This document shows, piece after piece, positions 23,901 to 35,900 of a stretch of DNA of 64,000 bases. Location of the stretch: positions 18,409,088-18,473,087 of the forward strand of contig CM037850.1 of NCBI GenBank assembly GCA_021234535.1, read 5' to 3'. A program made the position numbers and the translations under genes. Source of the stretch: Stichopus chloronotus. Taxonomy: Eukaryota > Echinodermata > Holothuroidea > Aspidochirotida > Stichopodidae. The number at the start of each line of letters is the position of its first letter. The first letter of the stretch is position 1. The notes beneath the pieces were generated by a model. It ran no database searches, was not told the origin of the DNA, and saw only the letters and a program-made list of their open reading frames with translations.

Positions 23901-26900
23901 TTGAGTTGTTCTTCAGTTTTTTCTTCGCTTTTTCCAGATCTGCTTTTAAGGCATCATTGTACTTCTGCAGGTCTTCGACTCTCTCCTTCAGTCGAGGGAG
24001 GTCCACCTTTGCCTGCTCGAGTTCAAACCTCAGCTCTATGTTCTCTTGAGAGAGCTCCAGTACTTTCTTCCGGAGGCTGTCCTCGTCGTCCCTCGAGGAC
24101 CTCGGAGCGGTCGCAGACAGCACGGAGGCAGGCTGAAAAGCGATTGGATATTTTCTGCAGATATTGCTACTCTGACTGATGAGATTCCAGTTAATTAAGG
24201 AGGAAAAATCACAGCATAATTGCCATCATCTATACACGAAGGTAGAAGTACATCAAAATAAACTTGAGAGATGATGAAGGGTTGGAGACATGTAGGAGAG
24301 GTTGATCTTCATCCCATGGGGTAGATTGATACTACAACTTATCCTTGGTGATAACACTCAGAACCAAGGAGATGTTTCAAAGCTGATCTGCATAATTGTG
24401 CACAATTCACAACGAAGTAAAGAACGAACAACCCTTTAATTGGGGAAATCTTTTTGGAAGTTATAACGATACAAAAAACGACTATGGTTCCATATTGCAA
24501 CTGAAGCCAATGCCACTTTGAAGTTTCCAGACCTCTTCAAAATTGGTCTAAAGATACAAAGATGTACATCAATGAATAGTAACCTAAACCACTTCTTTAG
24601 AATATAGAGCAGGAGAGCTAACTTTTTTCATTTACTTTTCTCTTTAAATCCTTGATAACGAACATGCTGTTGTCACGACAATGGACCGCTAATGGGATGA
24701 ACTCTCTGCAACGTTCTCTGAACCAAGCCTCTCAGTTTGACTGCTCTTACAACAAACTTACTCTTGATGTGGCCATTTCCCTTTCGATGAGCTGCTTCTG
24801 CAAGTCAGACACTTTCTCCGTCAGGAATTGGTTTTTATTTTCGAGTTCCTGGATCGCCAGATCCTGGCTGAAAGACTGCTGTCGCTTTAAGGAGAACACC
24901 TGCAAAGGAGACCAAAGAAGAATCAGATTAAGTCTGCGATGAAGGCAAACTTCAAATTGCTTCAAATAATTGGCTTTTTTAAATTATTCTAAAATTTGCA
25001 TTTGGAAAAAAAAAAACTAAATTGTAAATAATCCTATAAGCTCTAATTCCATGCCATGTCAGGGCCAGGTTGGTCTGTCCAAATCTTAAATTGGTCTGTC
25101 AGTGTTAAATGGATGAATAAACATATTTTTAGATTATTGTATTATCAGGTCCACAACATACACATGCACACACATAAACAGAAGCTGCCAATCCATAAGA
25201 AGTTATAAACTGCCAAAAATGCATACCATTGAGCTACTGTGTATAAGACAATGGACTAAACTAGGACAAAACATAATATTATCAGGTCAACAAGAAACAC
25301 ACCTACATGGGTAAACACAAGCTGTTAATCCATAAGAAACATAAAACATGGACCAAAAACATGAACCAAAACAGGACTAAGGAATATAATAAGACTTTAA
25401 ATTCTAAACAATTTACTATGACTTTCATCCTACCTCATCCTGAAGTTCTCTGTTCTTCTCCTTAAGTTCATCCACCTCCGCCTGCGTGGGCCCTGTGTAT
25501 TTTGGAACGAGGTCAGTAGTTCTACTTGCTTTTATTCGTTCTGACCTGAGGGATGAAGGAACGCATTTGATAAAATAATGCGTACAGGTATGGAGGAAAT
25601 CTCCATGAAAACAAGCATGATTCCACACTTAAATTGGCAGAATTCTTCGACTTTTCCACCACTTTCGAGGGCCTCAGCTAAATATTTCAGGACTTTTAAA
25701 CTACATTAATCCCATTGTATGTCTATCAATACAACAAAAGAAGAATTCTCTTTTTTTTTTCTGAAAATGTCAATTGCAATACATTGTACTGATTAATCTA
25801 TAGCCACATCCACCTGTGTTGGTAGGTGAACGATAAACAGTGTGCCATACATTGTAAAAAGCCTTGGGTTAAATACCCGGGGTTCCTGCAAATTTCTAGG
25901 GGCCTAAAAGTCACATGACTTTCCCTGGATCGAATACAGAATTTTTACAAGGTCTCCTGATGTACTCCATGAAGTTTTTAACTATGAAAGCAAAAAATGA
26001 CAGAAATGCAAAGCAAAGAATTATGAGTGAGAATACAATTTGATATTATTAGTGAGGAAGTGTAAAAATTTCCAGGACTTCACACAATTTCCACGAACGT
26101 TAAAACTATTCCAGACCTGGAAAAGTTTGTCAAACCTTTTACGACTTTTCCAGGTTTTCCATGACTGTGGTAACCCTGAAAACCACTGATGACATATTCG
26201 TAAATTTTTCCAAGATTTTCTAGACCGGCTCAATGTTACAAAAGACATGCATTCTGGAAATTCAATGACTTTCCAACCTTTTAAGGGGAGAAAGATAAAA
26301 ATTCCTGACTTCTAAGTCCTGGAAGTTCCTATTTTACTTTTCTCTGATTTTCCAGGAATTCCAGGACATGCACGAACCCTGGCAACACATGCAGGAAATC
26401 TCTACAAAAATGACATGTGATGGGAATCTTTGAGAAAATAATGAAACTAGAAAATAATTTAAGCTTCGGCCAACCTCTCGTGGATATCTTTCATCATTTT
26501 ATAAGACTTCTGGAGTTGTTCAACTTCCTTCTCTTTGTCCTTCAGTTTGCTTCTCATGTTTTCTAGTTTCTTCTCCCACTTTTTGCTCTCTTCCCAACGA
26601 GCGACCTCCACGGTGGACTGTCCGAACAAGATGAAACACCAGTGAACAACAATGTCTCAATTTGAAACGATTACACCATGATTAAACTTGACTGGTGGAT
26701 GTCAAACAGCTGAGAATTTTCAGCAGCCTGCTTGCATTCTTACTTGGAAATGCAGCAAACTGTTCAAATTTTTGTTAATTTTTGTTTTTCTGACTATAAG
26801 CATATCTGGTGACCGAGAAAATCGCACCGCCGTCTGGGCAAAGTACCTTTGGGCAAAATATCTTTTGTATTTTAACGACGTAGAGCTCATTGATCAATGG

Positions 26901-29900
26901 AAGCAAATTACCGCTCCTTATGTAAATTGCACTTTGCGAGGATGGAGTCAAAATTCATTGACTGAGTTCACCGACAATCAAGGTAACATTGCAATTGTAA
27001 CACCTATTTTCAAAGCAATCACGTGACAATATGATCATGAAAGGAATGAAACAATATTAACAGACATGTACCGATGGTATCACAGAATACCCTCCCCCCT
27101 TTAATCTTTTCTGGTATAGCACTTAACACAAGATTTTCACCATTTTGTAACTGGTGATTTCCATTTTCTCTTCTTTTTCCAAAATATGAAATGATTTTTG
27201 CTTTGTACGAAATTTTTCCATTAGCCAAAGCTGGAATTCCTCAGTGTGATCTAATGGAACACAAAGATTTGGACGACTGTTCACATTTTCAGTGGGGTTA
27301 CCTTTTTTGATCCTTCCTAAAACGACATGATATTTATTTGAAAATGAGAAACTACTGAAATTATAATAGATTTTGGACTTCAAATAACTTTTTCCTTCTC
27401 ATTTTTTGTGTTTTTCTGCATTTGCACTGTGATTTTCAAAGATTTTTTTTACCGTTTTCTGCAAAATGGTAAACTCTTGTCCATACCTATCACCCAGTTA
27501 TTCCAACAAAAAGGAGTCACATTTCTAAAAGATTATTACATGCCGTTGATTAGAAGACCTTACGATGGAGTTGCCACAAAGAAGTGTGTCACAGAATTGA
27601 CTTCCCTGAATGTGAAACATTGTCTGCCATTATGACTGATCTCCCAGTTAAGTGACACTCAGAGTTGTTTTTTGGGAACCTCAGAATTACTCTTCTTTCG
27701 CAGCTATAAAATCTTACTATTCCTTTGTCCTCTTAGATACTGCATTATTCATCTTCGACTGTTCACATTTTTAGTGGGGTTACCTTTTTTGATTCTCCCT
27801 AAAACGACATGATAGTTATTTGAAAATGAGAAACTACTGAAATTATAATGGATTTTGGACTTCAAATAACTTTTTCCTTCTCATTTTTTGTGTTTTTCTG
27901 CATTTGCACTGTGATTTTCAAAGATTTTTTTTACCGTTTTCTGCAAAATGGTAAACTCTTGTCCATACCTATCACCCAGTTATTCCAACAAAAAGGAGTC
28001 ACATTTCTAAAAGATTATTACATGCTGTTGATTAGAAGACCTTACGATGGAGTTGCCACAAAGAAGTGTGTCACAGAATTGACTTCCCTGACTGTGAAAC
28101 ATTGTCTGCCATTATGACTGATCTCCCACTTAAGTGACACTCAGAGTTGTTTTTTGGGAACCTCAGAATTACTCTTCTTTCGCAGCTATTACATCTTACT
28201 ATTCCTTTGTCCTCTTAGATACTGCATTATTCATCTTCATTAGATATTTCACACCATCAAGTTGTGTTCTATTTGAGTAGAATTTAGACCATATCTGTGA
28301 CTGTTATTAAAAACATATGGTCGCCAAACTTTTTTGCAGAACCGATACGTATCAGCAATGGCATGTGACACAGTTGAAAGGTTGTTTCATCCATTTTTGA
28401 AAAAGGTTATCAGCAAACTTTTGTTGTAGATTATGAATCTTTCATACATTAATACATTACATATTGATTTGTATGAACATATTCAGCTGACAAAATCATT
28501 TTAAATAAAACACTATTTTTCCATCTTTCATAAAAGAAACGAGATAATTCTGCAGCTGGCGGTGTGAAGCGTCTACAAGGACAAACAAATGAAAAAATAA
28601 AACATACCACTGTGACTTGACACTGAATTTAAAGGAGCAGAGGCAGTTGGGTAAAGTCTGCATGATGTAACAATACTGTTTGGCCTGCATCTCCCCCTGC
28701 ACCTTGCCTGAAACTCCCCTGCACTTTGCCTGACACTCCCCTGTACCCCACCTGCATCTTTCCTGAAACTCCCCTGCACTTTGCCTGACACTCCCCTGTA
28801 CCTCACCTGCATCTTGTCTGCACCTTACCTGCATCTTGTCTGCACCTTACCTGCATCTTTTTAGGGTCCTCTGCCTCCTTTCCCTCCGTCTTCTTCATGT
28901 CGTTTATCTGTCCTTGTAAGGTTTTGATCTTCTTTTGGAGGGATGCCACATCTGGAACATCTCTCTCGGGGACCTTAAAAAAAAAACAAAAACAGAAGAT
29001 CCTTCAATTGTTGGTTCAAACATCATTTTGTCAGGATTCCCAACAATCTCTATAGAAATTAAGATTAATTTTGAATGCAGGACTTACAATGCACCTTTGG
29101 TTGATAGCCTGCAGTTTTCTGAGAGTGGGTGAGTATTTATTCTGAAGCATTACAAGTCTTCCTGATAGATAACCTTCAGCATTCCATGTGCTGAATAGGT
29201 ATTTCTTGGAAAGTCTTTTATTGCGTGATATGACATGCCAACGGTAAGCAGACGAACTGTCAGGACTTTTTTCATGGCGCTAATGGGCTTTCATATGAAA
29301 CCGCTAATTATAGAGCTATGCACTACTTAGGATGATAGTTCAGTTCAAACCATTTCTAGAACTTTTGCAACCTAACTACCTTTTCTTTTTTCCTGTACTG
29401 GTTCCACATACTAACTTCTTTTAATATCCATGAGTTCTTTACAGTGCTCTTCGGTCTCACCTGCTGGAGGTCACCACGAGATGATGCCAGGTCTTTCATC
29501 TTCTTCTCCATCTCAGCCCTCTCTTCCTCCCCCTTGGAGGTCTCTTGCCTCCGCCTCTCAACCTCCTTCTTCAGGTCCTCCAGTTCCTCCGTAAGGCTCG
29601 CCACCCTGTCCTTCTGGCGTTTCACTTCTCTCCGAGACTTTTCCAGCTTGCCTTGGAGGTCTTCTGATTGCTCCTAAGAATTTTAAAAAACAGGAAACCA
29701 AAATTATGGATTCAATATGTGAGGTTAATAACTGCTGGTGCAAGGGTTGAAAGAGTCTTTCTAAGTTTGTGTAATACTTCTAAAGAACAGTGATAAAGCC
29801 AATTTAATTATTGATTGATTGAGTCTCAAATCAATTGATAGATCAATCCATCAATTAATAACAGAGTAGGTACAAGGGGCTAAAAATTCATAATGGACCA

Positions 29901-32900
29901 TTTCTTAAAAAAGTATTGCTGGACAGATTCATACTAACATATTGATCATGTGACAAAAGTGACAGAAAAGGGGAGTTAACACTTCTAAAATCCCAAGATA
30001 TGGGACATGCACATCACAGTTCTGTACACAAGAAGTACAGTCCGAGAAAGACTGCATTGGTACGAATGGCCATCTAAAATAAGAGTTTAATGTACAGTTC
30101 AGAGAAATGCACTGATAGGCTTGACCGTCTCAGATATAGTAGACTGGGAGGTAGTAAATAAAAGGTATTTAGTCTGCTCTTTACTCATAGGATTAACTCA
30201 ACTTGTGAGAACTGTAATGTCATGTCTACCTCTAGGTCTTGTTGATATTTGCAAAATATGAGGCAGATATATGTATTAGGCCAACTTTCTGTTTCTATGA
30301 ATGAAATTGTACCAAAAAATGCACCAAGTTTTGTTTACAGTATTGGATGAAATTCGAAAGAGTGTGTGAACAATTGAATGGACAAAGAGAAGCTAAACAA
30401 ACAAACAAACAAACAATGGCAATGTAGAATGATACAAGCATCTTGACGACAAATGCATTCCTTGAGATAGTTGGGTTTATGTTCGTGAAATTTCAATCTC
30501 AGAGAAGAACACAAAGCAAGAAATTGTGATGTCATAAAAAGGTCTGTGATTATGAGCCAATGTTTTGTCATATAAGAACTGGCAGCAAGTAAGAGTGAGA
30601 GAGAACAAAGATGAGAAGTTTGACAGACAACTGTTAGGAGAGGGAAGAAGTGAAATCAACAATTGCTAATGTTCCATTTATCAACAGAACAAACCCAAAT
30701 CAGCGTCATCTTGCTTAGCATGGCATAGCTGTAGTAGCTACCAGATTCTTTCTCAATGGTGTTCAAACTATTTACCGTGGTTTGAAATGTGCCATGCCAT
30801 TCTTCATGCCATTAAACCTATTTCCTGGTTTACTGATTTCGACTCATTTTTTACTCATTTCAACATACTGAATAATCATAGATCAGCTACTTAACATGTG
30901 AATGGGTTGTCACGCAATCTTCACAGTTCCTATAAAAATAACAAAAGTAGATTTGATTGGTGTATCTTTTGTTGGGCAAGGGTGGATCCAATAACTGCCG
31001 TAAAGGGGGGAGGGACAAACAAAAGCCACTCCACAGTGCGAGCATAAAGAACATTTATAACTGCTTGGAGTCCAGGGGCCCATGTGAAGACAGAACCCTG
31101 GTGAAAGTCCAGGGGAACATCACCTAGATGCTCTCACAATATGAGACAATTTCAACACAGAATACAAATTTAAACTGAGGTCATGGCATGCCACCTTATA
31201 CCCCATATAATGGAAACGTTCCAAATGGGTGATTTATAAACCTGATTATTTATTCTTTTTTCACTAAATATTCTAATATTTTTCCAACATGACCTGAGGG
31301 GGTTAGCCCCACCCCACTCTATATCTTCCACTGCAGTTGGGTAGAACTTGTAAATTTTGAGTGATGCTTTGACAATCTGATGAGTTTTTAAGATGTGGCA
31401 TATTAAAATTAGTTGAAACTATGAAACCATAAAAAATCTCAAACAAAGAAAGTGGTTATTGACAAAAACCATTGACATAGAAATCTTTGTCATTTTAAAC
31501 CAAATACCACAACAACCATTCCCAGCGGTTGCAACTTCCACTGAGAAAGCAGGTAATAACACTTTTAACGAAAGAATCTGAGATCCAATAAAATGTCTGC
31601 AACTACGGTAAAGGCAAAAATACTGCATATGAAGTTGAAGGGTGAGGCATCGTGGAGTCACGCAAGAAACGTAAAACAGGCTGTAAATGTATTCCTTCCT
31701 TTTCTCGTGTCCTACCTTCATTTTCTTCGTTTCTTTCTCTATCAGTTTCTGGACGTTGATCTGTTGTTCTTGCTCTGAGGCGTGGGCCTTGGCGCTCTCC
31801 TGGGCCGTCTCCACCATCTCGGCTCTCAGCTTGAGTAGAGCTTGACTCAGTGACTAGGACAAAAGAGATGGAGAGGAAATCGGATGAAATTTACCATCCA
31901 CTGAATTTGTTATTAGTGGCCTGTGACTAAAATACCATTCTGGCCAGTTTCTAAACTCTGTACCGAAAACTTTCAATTAACGGATTCATCAAACTAGAGT
32001 ACACAGTCTGAGTCAAATTATTCAAATTTCCTTTGAAAACAGGCAAACCTCACAGAGCCTTTGCTGAAATCCTTGTCATAATAGTTAAACTCTCAACACC
32101 TCTTCAGGGTTGAAACAAGAGCACCAGCAATGTTTTTCACAAATCACAGGAGTAATCAAAAGTTAATTAAGAAGAAACAGGAAAATAAGGGGTACCACCA
32201 TAAGAGAAATTTCCTGTTCCTTTGATGAATTCTATCCATGTTCAACGAACTCTAGTTTTCAGATGGTGATATTTAAAGGCAATTTATGAAAAAAAAAGGA
32301 TTCCCTCCAACGGGCACTGAGTGTTGTTCCTTTACATTGACTGGCTAATACAATGAGTGCCTGTCTGACCATATGAATAAAGTTAGGTTACAAAAAACAC
32401 TCTATGGTGTTGCAAACAACTTTCCAAAACTGATTTCCATCTGTTTTACCAATCCAAAAAATTGTTACATTTTTCCTTTTTACCTTGTGTTGCTGTTCTT
32501 TCAGCGATAAATCGTTCCTGAGTCGTTCTACCAGGGCCTTCATAGTGGTCGATGGGGCCTTGGCGTTTGCCTGTATCTGATGGTCTAGCTGATCCTGTAG
32601 AAGCTTTATCTGTATTACCAGAATGAGACAGAGCGAGGCAAGTGACTACAAATGTAAAGGCATACAGTAAATTACTTGCTTGAACCAAGTCAACAGCCAG
32701 ATAGGTGACTGTCGATGTGAGGTTCTGAAACTACCCCCTACCCAGTTATACCTAGAACTACCCAGTTCTGAAAGTACCCCCTAGATTCACAGTTTCACTA
32801 ATGTATGTTATTCAGAAACAAAATCCAGCATGAATGCCTCGGAACACTTCCATGTCATGCCTGTATGTAAGATACATGGTGTCGTATTAACAAGCAAAGC

Positions 32901-35900
32901 GACGGTCTGAAGGAAGTTACGTTTTTAGGTACCCGACCGAATGTGGACCCCAGGTACCCAGCTCTGACTTTTGGACCCTATGAAAAACTAGAGGGTATGC
33001 ACCTAGTCCACATTTAATATGAATTACCATTGCGCTGCTTTAATGTAAATGCATACCCGAAGATAACTGAAACATTTTTCAGGAGAAGAATAGGATATGC
33101 CACATCCCTAATTTTGGACCTAGAGCAAACCCTAGGGTAAATGCTGTCATATTAGAGGTGGACCCAAAACCAAATTGACAGATGACTCCAAATTTACTGG
33201 ATATAACTACTCTCTTTGACTGCCATAATGTAAAATGCCAATGAAACATGAGCACATTGAAAGTCTTCAATAAGATACACAAAAATATTCTCTCTTCCAG
33301 ACATTTTTGCTTCATTGTATTATCATACTTTCATACTTTTGGCTGGTTTCTTTAACTGTATAATCAAACAAATTTCATGAATAACCAGTTTTAGAGTTAC
33401 TTCTCTCCTCGTTATTACACATGCTTTGTACAATTATCAATAACCTGTCATGATTCTTTCACGAAGGTAATTCAATCTGTAACTTCTGCATTCTCAATTC
33501 CACAAATAAAATACGAAAAATACCAAAATCTTAAAAATAACCCAAAACGATCACTATATCGGAACGAAAACTTTTAACCGACTGAAGATATGAGCAGCAT
33601 CATTGTACTTTTAATGCCAGGTCACTTCCTTGTAAGACATGAGGATACCATTTCATGAAGAAGTCATTTCAGATATTACCATCCTTGGTAAACTAACTTT
33701 GGTCTTAGAGCTTGTGTATGACTTGTACTGGCATCGCTTGGTGATCTACTGTTGTTCTTTGTGAGAGTAGCAGGGAAGAGAAAGTATGGGAAACAGACCA
33801 GCTGTCACAAAATCTGAGAGATCTATGCATTCATCTTCCAGATATTTGAACATGAAATTGTCTCGAAATTTTTGTCAGCCATACAACATTCCAACTCTCC
33901 AAGAAAGCCTATCCGTCAAACCACGGTAACACTTGAAACCAAACAGACAAATGGGCATGGATAGGAATATTCATGTATGCTGAAATGGGGCTTAAACAAT
34001 GTTTTTTGTAGTGGCTGTAACATATTTGACTTTCAGTGGCAAAATATGACAAATTTTCAACACATATTCCAGCTTTAACAGTGACAAATAAACTTGTAAA
34101 TTATTCTTACATCTCCTTCTCTCTCAGCTATGATACCCTGATGCCTTTCAATCTCCTTCTGAAGTTCACCTTTCTCTTCTTCAAATGCACTGAGCAATCT
34201 ACAAAAAAAAAAAAAAAGACAAAACAAATGAAGAGAAAATTATCACAAAAATGAAGTGTCTTCATATCGACCAATCAAAACTTTCTACTGCTGTTCAGAC
34301 TACAGTTTGCACCTTAGAGTGATGTCTGAGCAGAGTGGCTAAAGGATGCACAAAAACATAAAAAGATTCTACGTGCTGACCTTTCGGAAGTCACTGAAAG
34401 GATTTTATCCCATTTTTTATTATATTTTGACCTTTGAGAATACATTTGCAGCAGTTTGCGAGCTCAACGTTAGCCAGTATTGCGGTTCTCTACAATAAAA
34501 CAACATAAAAACAAAACAGTGTATCAAACCACACCTGAAAATGCAGCGAAGCGTTATTGAAATGCAAAATATCCCAAAAGGGTTTATTCCTTGACATCAG
34601 CAGTTCTCAAAGATGGGTCGCTACCCAAATGTGGGTCACCAGTTGTATATGTCGTCTGTTGGGTTGCCAGCAGCTGCTCTGTGGGTCGCAAATGATTTCT
34701 CTGTCGCTCGTTCTTGTAATGTGCATCAGTAAGTCACTGCAAAACTATTTAAATGTCTGTTTGGTGATTAATGATGGAGATGCCTTTTAATCCTTGAATA
34801 AATATGGAGTGGTTCCTCTTCACAAGCACCAAGATGACAAGGGCTTCTGTCACACTTCCCCATCTCAACTGCTTGAACTGTGTATACATTGTAGCCTGTT
34901 CAATCTTTATATGTGTGACTTGGCAGAGTAATGGGGTGACAGTGGGTAGCGGTGGGTTGCGATAGAAAAGATGCGAGAACAGGGGGCTCTACAGTAACAT
35001 GAAACTATGTTTGCTACATCTGGACTTGCAGGGGGGTCACAGTGCTGTAATAAAGTATGACTTTCATTAACATCTTCATGGTAATATGCTTTTCATCTGG
35101 TTCTGGAAATGCATTTAATTTGCACAATGATTACACCAGAGGAAAGCCACTTTATTTTCCAACTCATGGCAATGTGTACAGTGTCACACACCATAGGTCA
35201 TCTAGCTTCAACTTTAAATAGGTGGAGAGTGGAAAAGCAAAGCTCTACTTTGATTTACACCACACCTTCCCCCCCCCCCCTCCCCACCCATACATACTTG
35301 AGTTTCATATGCTCCACATCTTTCTTGGAGTCACACTTGCCATATATGCAGTGCATCCACATGAACCATTTCTTCTTTGTTTGCAGTATGTATGGGTCCT
35401 CTGAAGTCCATATCTTATCCGGTGGTATCAAAACTCTTCCTGAACGTCAAACACCTCCCCCCTTATCTCCACCCGGCCGTCATGTATGCTCTTGAGTTTC
35501 ATACGTCTCCATTTCTGATGTACACCATGTGTGCAGCTCATTCATTGTTTAACTTTTCCTCTCTCTTGTGGTCTACCTGAGTCCTCTGGAGTATGTATTT
35601 TATATGGGCAGTCTCAAATCTCTACCCTGACATAGAAGGACCTTCCCCGCCTCTTCCTGTATACATGGCTTTCATATGTACAACATCTCTCTGAGTCTTG
35701 TGGATCCCAATGCCACAGCAAGAGCTCTTTATTCGTAATTTACCTTTCCTTCTTCTGTTTGTGGTCAGCCTGGGTCCTCTGCAGCACATCCTTCCACTTG
35801 GCCGTCTCTGTCTGGGAGGCTTTGAGCTTCAGTGACATTGCAGCAAGGGAGTTGTCCTGCTGGGCCACAATGTCTTCCAGTTCGTGCAGTTTGGCCAGTT

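Noticed and set aside
26688..27026. 112-codon plus-strand frame in a CEP290 intron
   Set aside because: ATG-started but with no splice context, signal or recognisable domain; judged a chance frame in AT-rich sequence.
28496..28834. 112-codon minus-strand frame rich in QVRCRQDAGE-type repeats
   Set aside because: It is the translated minisatellite that contains the copied splice donors, not an extension of the CEP290 coding sequence.
32446..32688. 80-codon minus-strand frame over CEP290 exon 31
   Set aside because: It is in the wrong frame of a well-supported exon; the correct frame matches CEP290 (KAPSTTMKALVERL).
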